Part shown: positions 1 through 5,528 of the stretch, piece after piece
Numbering within the stretch: the stretch's first letter is position 1
Layout: the number at the start of each line of letters is the position of its first letter
NCBI GenBank assembly: GCA_903970295.1
Contig: CAJCHQ010000789.1
Coordinates: 1 to 5,528, forward strand
Reading direction: 5' to 3'
Source of the DNA: Bryobacterales bacterium
GTDB lineage: Bacteria > Cyanobacteriota > Vampirovibrionia > Obscuribacterales > Obscuribacteraceae
Length of the DNA stretch: 5,528 nucleotides
Made by a program: the position numbers and the translations under genes
The notes under the pieces: generated by a model
The model's input: the letters and a program-made list of their open reading frames with translations, nothing else
Told to the model about the DNA's origin: nothing
The model's database searches: none

Positions 1-1
1 C

Positions 2-1243
2 TTGCACCAATATTCCGATGCTGAAACCTGGTACAAAAAACTATTGACCCGTGATGAGCGAGTTCTGGGTCGGTCGAGTCGCGTTCTGATCGGTGACTTG
101 ATTGCCCTGGCGAAAGTGACGAAGGCACAAAGCAAAGACAAAGAGTCTCAGGAATACCAACAAAGAATTGACTTGATGAGAGGAAAAATTCCTGGCGGCA
201 ACGTTCAGGGAGGTGTTCGCGACCTTTCAGATGCAGCTCACTCAGTGCCTTTCCCGGTGGCAGACAAATGGGCGCTGGTAGTCGGTATCAGCAACTTCAA
301 AAATCCGAACATTAATCTCAAATATGCGGCCAAAGATGCCACCGATTTTCGCAACTATCTGGTATCTGAAGGTAAATTCAAAGCTGATCACGTTAAATTG
401 CTCACCGACGGTGAAGCCACGCGAGAAAACATCATCGCTTCGCTGGGCGAAAAATGGCTTGCTCGCTCGGCTCAGCGCAATGACTTGGTCGTCATTTATT
501 TTTCCAGTCACGGGGCGCAAGTTAAAGATACTGGCAATGCCAGCTTCATAGTTCCCTATGAGGGCAAAATGGAAAATATCGTTCTCACGGGAATTCCGCT
601 TAATTGGATAACCGTCGGCGTGCGAGATAGCGTTCCTTGCGATCGGGTGCTTTTGATTCTGGATGTCTGTCATGGTGGTGCTGTTCAGCTGGCCAAATCA
701 GACGACGATGATGAGCAGAATTCCGCATCCGAATCGAAAGCACTCGGCTCTGCTGATGCATCTGCTGTTGTGTCTGAAAGTGCAGCTAGCAATGTATCCG
801 GTAACTCATCTGACACTAACGTCACGGCGGACAAGGGACTTATTCACCGCACAACATTCAAATTGAATGATGCTTCGATCGCCCGAAATCAAGTTGTGCT
901 CGCTTCTAGTCAATCCGAGCAGCTCTCGTGGGAATCGAAAAGTTATCCTAATGGAGTGTTCACCAGAAGGTTGATCGAGGGACTGAGGCTGAAAGGTAAC
1001 CAGACGATCATGAGCGATGCTTTTGATTATTTGAAACAGAAAGTCGAGGAGGAAGTCCTGCGCGACCGAGCGGAATTACAGACTCCCATTTTATTGACGA
1101 AGCTGCGGGGCGGCGACCGTTTGCTTCTTCAAGTGGCGCCAAGCGAGCCCAGGGAGGCGCCACTCGAACCCAAATTAGCGCCGGATACTCCGGCTGGTAA
1201 GACTCAAAAATCTCTGACCTCACCGAAGGCGAATTGTAGCTAG
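2..1243 (+). CDS. TPR-caspase-like cysteine protease (peptidase C14/metacaspase type), 5'-truncated by window edge
   Basis: The frame is open to the first base. The TTG at position 2 has no visible ribosome site and falls inside a TPR-like helix, so the true start lies upstream. Visible residues 1-60 resemble the last unit of kinesin-light-chain-type TPRs (YSDAETWYKKLL...LG). A caspase fold follows at about 87-380: strand KWALVVGIS (89-97), catalytic His170 in YFSSHGAQ, and catalytic Cys223 in LDVCHGGA, matching the metacaspase pattern YxxHGxQ...DxCHxG. A p10-like part follows (VLASSQSEQ, 299-307; NGVFTRRLIEGL, 317-328). Residues about 232-280, between the two halves, are an Asp/Ser/Ala-rich low-complexity linker, which is where many caspase-fold enzymes are cleaved for activation. 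The tail (379-413) is Pro-rich. By family knowledge this is a Cys/His endopeptidase; metacaspases usually cut after Arg or Lys, and the TPR presumably binds a partner. Substrate and cell location are unknown. It probably shares a transcript with the next gene. The catalytic residues are clear; the biological role is not. Confidence 0.9.
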   Translation: MHQYSDAETWYKKLLTRDERVLGRSSRVLIGDLIALAKVTKAQSKDKESQEYQQRIDLMRGKIPGGNVQGGVRDLSDAAHSVPFPVADKWALVVGISNFKNPNINLKYAAKDATDFRNYLVSEGKFKADHVKLLTDGEATRENIIASLGEKWLARSAQRNDLVVIYFSSHGAQVKDTGNASFIVPYEGKMENIVLTGIPLNWITVGVRDSVPCDRVLLILDVCHGGAVQLAKSDDDDEQNSASESKALGSADASAVVSESAASNVSGNSSDTNVTADKGLIHRTTFKLNDASIARNQVVLASSQSEQLSWESKSYPNGVFTRRLIEGLRLKGNQTIMSDAFDYLKQKVEEEVLRDRAELQTPILLTKLRGGDRLLLQVAPSEPREAPLEPKLAPDTPAGKTQKSLTSPKANCS

Positions 1244-1262
1244 CGTCAAAACCCATCAACAA

Positions 1263-1267
1263 AGGGA
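1263..1267 (+). promoter_or_regulatory. Ribosome binding site supporting the GTG start of the hydrolase
   Basis: AGGGA lies 7 nt upstream of the GTG at 1275. The next in-frame ATG codons (residues 25 and 46) have no comparable purine-rich site. Starting at either would remove or break a convincing signal peptide, so this site decides the start. Confidence 0.6.
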
Positions 1268-1274
1268 ATTTACT

Positions 1275-2318
1275 GTGTCCAACCAAAAACAGCGGCCCGT
1301 CAAATTCATTGCTTCAGCGCTTGCACTTTCATTAATCTCGTCGCTGATGTTAGCGAGCACCAGGGCTGATGCTTTTTGGTTCTTCAGGCATAAAGACAAA
1401 GTGAAAACTATGTCGAATCGTGAGCAGCGGTCGGTTGCAGCGAGCCAGGTCAGCCTGGTGCCCGGGGCACCGCCAGCTCTGTTTTGGAAGCCGAGTGGTG
1501 ACGCGAAGTCGGCTGTGCTGTGTCTACATGAGTTAGGCTTGCATAAGGGCGTTTTCAATGATTTGGGTCAGCGCCTCGCTGCCGATCAAATCGCCGTTTA
1601 TGCGATTGATCTGCGCGGCTTCGGAGGCTGGACCGGAAAAGAATTCAAACATAAGGCCCATGTCGATCCGTCGATGAATCTGGATAAGACGTTGGCGGAC
1701 ACAAAAACAGCCGTCGAAGAAATTCATAAATTGCATCCGAATATTCCGGTGTTTATTCTTGGTGAAGCCATGGGTGGTGCCCTCGCCTTGCAGGCAGCCA
1801 CCAAGTTTCCAGATCTGATTGAAGGCGCGATTTCCTCGGCTCCGGCTGGCGACCACTTCAATACCTTTTCAAATTATTCGCGTGTCAGTGCACGTTTGCT
1901 GACCCGAGGACCAAATGGCAGGTTCACTAAACTGGGTGAAGATTTGCTCGAGCGCGCAACGCCGAAGCCGGAACTGCGAGAAGCAATGCGCAAAGATGCC
2001 GAGGTACGTTTGGACATAACTCCGAAGGAGATGATGGCCTGTCAGTTCTTTATGTATACGACCAAAAAGATGGCACGCAACATCAAAGAAACTCCCGTGA
2101 TGATCGTGCAAGGGCAAAAAGACGGTGAGACAAAACCAGCTAGTGCGAAGGTCGTTTACAATAATCTCGCCACCAAGGACAAGAAATTTCTGCCGGTGGC
2201 TCAGGGCGACCATTATGTGTTCGAAGACACGAAGGTTGATGACGACGTGGTTAAAACTACCGTCGCCTGGCTGGATGAGCATACCAAGACGAATTCGATT
2301 ACGGGTAAGAAGTTGTGA
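1275..2318 (+). CDS. Exported alpha/beta hydrolase fold protein (monoacylglycerol lipase/lysophospholipase-like), probable pseudoenzyme
   Basis: The protein has 347 residues and a GTG start. Residues 1-33 form a Sec signal peptide: Lys/Arg n-region, hydrophobic core at about 11-27, and an ADA cleavage motif ending at 33. An alpha/beta hydrolase domain follows at about 78-337. Landmarks are LHELGLH (84-90, oxyanion-loop position), the strand and turn AIDLRGFG (110-117), the nucleophile elbow LGEAMGGALAL (162-172), Asp283 in VQGQKDG and His313 in QGDHYVF. A helical cap region probably lies around 195-255. Active members carry GxSxG (typically GHSMGG or GESMGG) and HGxG. Here the serine is Ala165 (codon GCC, 1767-1769) and the first Gly of HGxG is Glu86, while the acid and base are kept. 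Serine-esterase chemistry is therefore unlikely; binding, a scaffold role or an altered reaction are possible. The protein should act outside the cytoplasmic membrane. The gene starts 31 bp after the caspase gene, without a visible terminator between them. The fold is confident; the function is not. Confidence 0.87.
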   Translation: MSNQKQRPVKFIASALALSLISSLMLASTRADAFWFFRHKDKVKTMSNREQRSVAASQVSLVPGAPPALFWKPSGDAKSAVLCLHELGLHKGVFNDLGQRLAADQIAVYAIDLRGFGGWTGKEFKHKAHVDPSMNLDKTLADTKTAVEEIHKLHPNIPVFILGEAMGGALALQAATKFPDLIEGAISSAPAGDHFNTFSNYSRVSARLLTRGPNGRFTKLGEDLLERATPKPELREAMRKDAEVRLDITPKEMMACQFFMYTTKKMARNIKETPVMIVQGQKDGETKPASAKVVYNNLATKDKKFLPVAQGDHYVFEDTKVDDDVVKTTVAWLDEHTKTNSITGKKL

Positions 2319-2381
2319 AAGACGCTGGTATTCATAGCGCGGCCATTATCGGCTCGACTGATTTGGGGATTTAGGCGAATT

Positions 2382-3067
2382 TTAAAACAACATCGCTGTT
2401 TGGGTGACCGGTGTGTCTGCATTGCTGATACCATGCCCGGTATCGCTCACTGAGATTTCCACGCTTTCAAGGTTAATCTGGTTTATTGCCAGCTCTATCG
2501 AACTTCCTGGCTGGCTGAATTTGACCGCATTGTGCAGCAGATTCATAAAGACACGGGTGAGCCCACAATAGTCCGCAGATATAGTCAGCGGAGCAGACGC
2601 CTCTTTTAGATTGATAGTGACTTGAGGCCGTCAGATAGGTATTTGCTCTGCGCATGACTTAATGTTTCTTCCGGCTGGCTACACAGATGATTGAGGATGA
2701 GGGCAGCACCAAGTAGTGAATTTTTTGTATCATGAGCCACAGCAGCGACGAAGTCCTCGCGCTGCTGCATTCGAACCAGATAAGAGGAGAGTGACCGAGT
2801 TTTTCTTGACTGGCTCGAATATCAGGTGCCAAGCTTCGAATGTCCTCAGACCTGTCACTGATAAGAGTAAGATCCGCCTCGCTAGCGCACAAGCGAGCAG
2901 ATCTGCGTGAGAAACTTAATAACCTCTTTCGGCTTGGTGGTTCTCTCCGCGAGATAAAGATGATTGGAAAATCTCGGTGAAAAACAGTATTGCAACAACT
3001 ATCAACAAGGAAACAAGTTATCATCTTAGATGTAAGGTACTAAGAGTGTGCTGGCTTTCGCAGGCAT
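2382..3067 (-). pseudogene. Decayed membrane-anchored sensor histidine kinase
   Basis: No single frame is intact, but ordered kinase motifs run along the minus strand. An ATG at 3067-3065, with AGGA 5 nt before it, opens MPAKASTLLVPYI and stops. Another frame (3017-2916) encodes a transmembrane helix, LVSLLIVVAILFFTEIF. A third (about 2926-2797) gives a linker, SEADLTLISDRSEDIRSLA. Next comes the phosphoacceptor box EDFVAAVAHDTKNSLL, with its His codon at 2732-2734. After a further frame change between 2630 and 2606 come the N-box NLLHNAVKFS (Asn codons 2541-2543 and 2529-2531) and G1-box SDTGHGI (2427-2444), ending at a stop at 2382-2384. H-box to N-box spans about 64 codons, against 110 in the intact kinase at 3281-4405, so about 45 codons (DHp helix 2 and linker) are deleted. 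The F- and G2-boxes are absent. Frame changes plus deletions indicate real decay rather than one sequencing slip. The HDTKN H-box differs from the neighbour's HDLQEP, so this is not a copy of that gene. Confidence 0.82.
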
Positions 3068-3087
3068 TGAGATCCTGAAGGAATGCT

Positions 3088-3127
3088 GCTAATGCTCTCT
3101 GTTAGCGAGATTTTAAGTTTAACTCGC
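3088..3127. repeat. Two overlapping short inverted repeats upstream of the kinase operon
   Basis: GCTAA (3088-3092) and TTAGC (3102-3106) form a perfect 5-bp inverted repeat with a 9-nt gap. GCGAG (3105-3109) and CTCGC (3123-3127) form a second with a 13-nt gap. The two share the bases at 3105-3106. They could be an operator or mutually exclusive hairpins, but arms of 5 bp can arise by chance. Confidence 0.25.
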
Positions 3128-3227
3128 AAATCGAGACCGACGTTCGTACCTTAGAGACGGCTTCGTGCGGACTTCGCTGAATTGGGCCTCGCAAACAACT
3201 AGCGGGGGCAAAGTTTGTTGTGCCCGC

Positions 3228-3255
3228 TTGACCGTTTACTTAGAGGAATAACAAT
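3228..3255 (+). promoter_or_regulatory. Candidate sigma-70-type promoter of the kinase-receiver operon
   Basis: TTGACC (3228-3233) matches 5 of 6 bases of the -35 consensus. AACAAT (3250-3255) matches 4 of 6 of the -10 consensus, and the spacer is 16 bp. Transcription would start near 3262, leaving a short leader of about 20 nt that still contains the weak AGG (3272-3274) before the kinase ATG. The site is the best match in the upstream gap, but it is predicted by eye only. Confidence 0.35.
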
Positions 3256-3280
3256 TGATGCTCATTGAAATAGGTTCCGC

Positions 3281-4405
3281 ATGGATAAATTAGATATCGA
3301 CCAGAAAAAAGTAATCGAGGCACTGCTCAGTGGTATCGGATTAGGCATCGTCGTAACCGATGTGTCGGGAAAAGTCCTGCTGTTCAATGATGCTGCTACC
3401 AACATCCTCGGAGTAGGACCAACTAAAGTAGCACCAGAAGAGTGGCCTCAACAATACGGAATTTACTTACCAGATGGAGTGACGCTTTGTCCTGTTGCAG
3501 AATCTCCCATTGTGAGAGCAATTGGAGGTGAAATGGTTGATGATTTGGAAGTGCTTGTTGTTCCTCCTAAAGCTCAAGCTCCGGGGCGCTGGTGCACCAT
3601 AAACCTTAGGCCTTTGAAAAATGGTTCGCTGGAAGGCGCGGTCTTAGTAATTCAGGATATCTCCGAACGGAAAAGACTTTTAGATGAAGTGACCCGCTCT
3701 AATGCGGCATTGCAGCAGTTCGCCACGGTTGCAGCTCATGATTTACAGGAGCCACTTCGCTCAGTGTCTGGCTTCATAGATATGCTTGAAGAAGAGCTGG
3801 GAGAAGAAATAAGCGACAAAAGTCGTCACTATATGACCAGGATCAAAACTGCGGTGAAGCATATGAAGCGCCTCATAAGTGATCTTCTTGCCTTCTCGCG
3901 AATTCAGTCTAGACCGAATGTTCCGACACCGGTCAACTGTAATGATCTCGTAGCTAATTGCATTGAGAGTTTGAATGCCAGTATCCAGAGCACTGGTGCA
4001 CAGGTGCTCTGCGACCCTTTGCCAACATTAGTGGCCGATGGACCGCAGTTATTGCAATTATTCCAGAACGTTGTAGGGAATGCACTCAAATTCAGTGCCG
4101 AGGAAAGATCTCCGGTTGTGCATATCTCAGCTGAAAAGCAAGGATTAAGTTGGCGATTCGCCGTCAAAGATAATGGTATAGGGATGGATATGCAATTTGC
4201 CGATCGAATCTTTGTGCTCTTTCAGCGCTTACATCCAATCCACGCGTATCCCGGCACCGGGATTGGACTGGCTATTTGCAAAAGAATCGTGGATGGTTAT
4301 GGCGGTCGCATTTGGATCGAGTCTGAAAAAGGCAAAGGCTCAACTTTCTTTTTCACCATTCCAATCCAGAATCGTATGGAGGATGCTCATGAGAGATCTG
4401 ACTAA
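3281..4405 (+). CDS. Cytosolic PAS-domain sensor histidine kinase (HisKA + HATPase_c)
   Basis: The protein has 374 residues and no signal peptide or membrane helix, so it is a soluble kinase. A PAS domain covers about 11-130 (GIVVTDVSGKVLLFNDAA, then GAVLVIQDISERKRL as the usual PAS/PAC end). HisKA follows with phosphoacceptor His153 in ATVAAHDLQEPLRSV and a DHp helix pair to about 207. HATPase_c has N-box FQNVVGNALKFS (261-272; Asn263, Asn267), G1 DNGIGM (297-302), F-box FVLFQRL (311-317) and G2 GTGIGLA (325-331), so all ATP-binding motifs are intact. The AAHDLQEPL H-box is typical of the phytochrome-like kinase subfamily that pairs with Rcp1-type receivers, although no GAF or PHY chromophore domain is present. 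The PAS ligand cannot be told. The ATG at 3281 is the first possible start, because an in-frame TGA lies at 3266-3268; its ribosome site (AGG 3272-3274) is weak. The 3' end overlaps the receiver gene, so His153 most likely phosphorylates that receiver. Confidence 0.95.
   Translation: MDKLDIDQKKVIEALLSGIGLGIVVTDVSGKVLLFNDAATNILGVGPTKVAPEEWPQQYGIYLPDGVTLCPVAESPIVRAIGGEMVDDLEVLVVPPKAQAPGRWCTINLRPLKNGSLEGAVLVIQDISERKRLLDEVTRSNAALQQFATVAAHDLQEPLRSVSGFIDMLEEELGEEISDKSRHYMTRIKTAVKHMKRLISDLLAFSRIQSRPNVPTPVNCNDLVANCIESLNASIQSTGAQVLCDPLPTLVADGPQLLQLFQNVVGNALKFSAEERSPVVHISAEKQGLSWRFAVKDNGIGMDMQFADRIFVLFQRLHPIHAYPGTGIGLAICKRIVDGYGGRIWIESEKGKGSTFFFTIPIQNRMEDAHERSD
4378..4382 (+). promoter_or_regulatory. 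Strong ribosome binding site inside the kinase 3' end; sets the receiver start
   Basis: GGAGG lies 6 nt before the ATG at 4389. The alternative in-frame ATG at 4383 touches this motif and is too close to be used. The reading frame stays open upstream to at least 4197, but that stretch is the kinase gene read out of frame. Confidence 0.8.
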
Positions 4406-4823
4406 TATTTTGCTCGTGGACGACAATCCTGATGATGTTGAGCTTTGTCTTGCCGCATTCGGCAAGACAAAGCTGGCGAACAAGGTGATTGTTGTTTCTA
4501 ACGGGATTGAGGCGATGCAATATTTACGGCAACAGGGCGAGTATCGTTCTGTGCAAGAACCAACATTGGTTTTGCTCGATCTCAATATGCCCTGCAAAGA
4601 TGGTCGTGAAGTCTTGGCTGAGATGAAGGGTGATACGAGGTTGTGCAAAATACCGGTCGTTGTCTTAACTACATCAGAGTCTGAAGAAGATGTTTCACGC
4701 TCGTATGAATTGCACGCCAATTGCTACATAAGCAAGCCGGTCGATCTAAGCCAACTCGTAAAAATTGCAAAAATAATCGAAGATTTCTGGTTCGGAATAG
4801 TGAGGTTGCCCTCAACGAAATAG
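4389..4823 (+). CDS. Single-domain response regulator (CheY/Rcp1-like receiver)
   Basis: The protein has 144 residues and is essentially all receiver domain. The acidic pocket is Asp11-Asp12 in ILLVDDNPDDVEL, the phosphoacceptor is Asp64 in VLLDLNMPCKDG, the switch Thr is Thr94 in VVLTTSESEED, and the conserved Lys is Lys116 in YISKPVD. The NPDDVEL signature and the longer loop before beta-3 (RQQGEYRSVQEPTLV) are typical of Rcp1-type partners of phytochrome-class kinases. There is no output domain, so it probably acts as a phosphotransfer shuttle or through protein binding. It overlaps the upstream kinase gene by 17 bp, a sign of translational coupling, and is followed after 2 bp by another receiver protein. 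The start is fixed by GGAGG at 4378-4382. The cognate kinase is very probably the upstream gene, by operon context and subfamily match. Confidence 0.93.
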   Translation: MRDLTNILLVDDNPDDVELCLAAFGKTKLANKVIVVSNGIEAMQYLRQQGEYRSVQEPTLVLLDLNMPCKDGREVLAEMKGDTRLCKIPVVVLTTSESEEDVSRSYELHANCYISKPVDLSQLVKIAKIIEDFWFGIVRLPSTK

Positions 4824-4825
4824 TT

Positions 4826-5528
4826 ATGAAAATTCCCAGCAATGTTAATGCCTTAATCATCGAAGACAATCCTGACGATGTGGAACTTCTTGCCAGTCAC
4901 CTTGAACGGGTGACATCTCGACAGATCTATGTTGAGTCTTGCGACCTTTTAAGTACTGGGTTGCAGCGAATAGCACAAGGCGGGATCGACATAGTGTTTC
5001 TTGATTTGACTTTGCCTGACAGCACAGGAATCGACACACTAATAAGGACAACTAAGTTATTTCCTGAGGTACCTGTAATCATTCTCACAGGTACTGATGA
5101 CGATGCTCTATCCTTGCAGGCTGTGAAATCAGGGGCTGAGGACTATCTCGTCAAAGGACAGCTCAATGTGTCGTCGCTTGGGCGCTCCATTAACTATGCC
5201 ATCGAAAGAAAACGATCTTTTTCAGATGAACAGTTGTTCAAAGCAGTTGTAGATAGCTCAGGTTTTGCAGTTATCGGCAAGTCTTTGGAAAACATAATTG
5301 TTAGCTGGAACATAGGTGCTGAAAGGCTGTACGGTTACAAAGCAGAAGAAATCGTAGGCAAGCCAAATGTTATTCTCGTTCCGCCCGATCGGATTAACGA
5401 AGATCTAAAAATACTGGAGAAGATCAAACGCGGTGAGCATGTCGACCAGTATCAAACCACGCGTCGTAGAAAAGATGGCAGCCACATAAGCGTATTGTTA
5501 TCGGCTTCTCCAATCAAAAGTTCAGACG
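4826..5528 (+). CDS. Receiver-PAS signalling protein, 3'-truncated by window edge (possibly a hybrid kinase)
   Basis: The frame is open from the ATG at 4826 to the last base: 234 residues and no stop. An N-terminal receiver spans about 7-125: Glu13-Asp14 in ALIIEDNPDDVELL, phosphoacceptor Asp60 in VFLDLTLPDSTG, Thr88 in IILTGTDDD and Lys110 in YLVKGQ. A helix ending in NYAIERKRS (123-131) leads to a PAS domain from about 135: LFKAVVDSSGFAVIG, then SWNIGAERLYGYKAEEIVGK and RRKDGSHISVLLSASPI. In known proteins, receiver-PAS N-termini are followed by a histidine kinase, GGDEF or phosphatase module; the deciding part lies outside the window. The gene starts 2 bp after the receiver stop without its own clear ribosome site, so it is probably translated by coupling. 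Its receiver shares the DNPDDVEL signature with the upstream one, so both may take phosphate from the same kinase. Confidence 0.92.
   Translation, partial: MKIPSNVNALIIEDNPDDVELLASHLERVTSRQIYVESCDLLSTGLQRIAQGGIDIVFLDLTLPDSTGIDTLIRTTKLFPEVPVIILTGTDDDALSLQAVKSGAEDYLVKGQLNVSSLGRSINYAIERKRSFSDEQLFKAVVDSSGFAVIGKSLENIIVSWNIGAERLYGYKAEEIVGKPNVILVPPDRINEDLKILEKIKRGEHVDQYQTTRRRKDGSHISVLLSASPIKSSD

Larger units (their letters stand above)
3068..3280. other. Intergenic region between divergent starts (dead kinase on minus strand, live kinase on plus strand)
   Basis: These 213 bp show no coding signal on either strand. They contain short inverted repeats at 3088-3127 (GCTAA/TTAGC and GCGAG/CTCGC), a GC-rich imperfect hairpin at 3202-3227, and a candidate promoter at 3228-3255. 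This is probably the control region of the signalling operon. It may also hold the old promoter of the broken kinase, since the AT-rich stretch around 3110-3122 could have served the minus strand. No T-run follows the hairpin, so it is not a standard terminator. Confidence 0.5.

Noticed and set aside
242..673. 143-residue minus-strand open frame opposite the caspase domain
   Set aside because: It is a shadow of the caspase coding strand, which carries clear catalytic motifs. The minus frame has no recognisable domain or ribosome site.
1410..2318. Shorter hydrolase starting at ATG 1410 (residue 46)
   Set aside because: No ribosome site precedes it, and the GTG start at 1275 gives a well-formed signal peptide with an AxA-type cleavage motif.
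2427..2444. Perfect inverted repeat GATACC-N6-GGTATC, possible terminator of the hydrolase gene
   Set aside because: No T-run follows on either side, and the repeat is explained by the codons of the DTGHGI G1-box of the decayed kinase on the minus strand.
2659..3024. 121-residue minus-strand open frame as a real gene
   Set aside because: It crosses several frames of the broken kinase. Only its middle part (about 2926-2797) matches the expected linker; the rest is out-of-frame sequence of the TM and H-box segments.
2382..3067. Decayed kinase as a duplicate of the downstream intact kinase
   Set aside because: The H-boxes belong to different types (HDTKN versus HDLQEP), the relic has a membrane helix and no visible PAS, and the orientation is opposite, so a local copy is unlikely.
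3125..3200. Possible tRNA because of a GTTCGTACC stretch
   Set aside because: The T-loop consensus is not met, no flanking T-stem, anticodon arm or acceptor stem can be paired, and no other tRNA boxes are present.
4197..4388. N-terminal extension of the receiver gene from an ATG at 4197, giving a 208-residue protein
   Set aside because: The extension is the kinase ATP-binding region read out of frame and has no receiver-like sequence. GGAGG at 4378-4382 points to ATG 4389.

Overview
The window looks like chromosomal DNA from a mid-GC bacterium. Several traits fit a cyanobacterium-related lineage, with the non-photosynthetic Vampirovibrionia/Obscuribacterales group as the best guess. These are a kinesin-light-chain-like TPR joined to a caspase domain, an Rcp1-type single-domain receiver, and a histidine kinase relic with an HDxKN-type H-box. 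The assignment rests on family flavour only; no marker gene is present.

Left part (1-2318, + strand): a caspase-like (C14/metacaspase) cysteine protease, cut by the window's 5' edge, with a TPR remnant at its visible N-terminus and an intact His/Cys dyad. After a 31-bp gap comes an exported alpha/beta hydrolase of the monoacylglycerol-lipase/lysophospholipase type. Its nucleophile-elbow serine is alanine, and the first glycine of its HGxG oxyanion motif is glutamate, so it is probably a pseudoenzyme. The spacing suggests co-transcription.

Middle (2319-3280): no intact gene, but the region is not empty. Its minus strand holds the broken remains of a membrane-anchored histidine kinase: start region, TM helix, H-box, N-box and G1-box, spread over different frames. 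About 45 codons are missing between H-box and N-box, and the C-terminal F/G2 part is gone. Between this relic and the next gene lie about 200 bp with short inverted repeats and a candidate promoter.

Right part (3281-5528, + strand): a tightly packed signalling operon. It encodes a soluble PAS-HisKA-HATPase kinase, a single-domain CheY/Rcp1-like receiver overlapping it by 17 bp, and 2 bp later a receiver-PAS protein that runs off the 3' edge. The likely flow is PAS input to kinase His153, then Asp64 of the small receiver and/or Asp60 of the receiver-PAS protein. No DNA-binding output domain is visible.

I found no RNA gene, CRISPR array, insertion sequence or attachment site.
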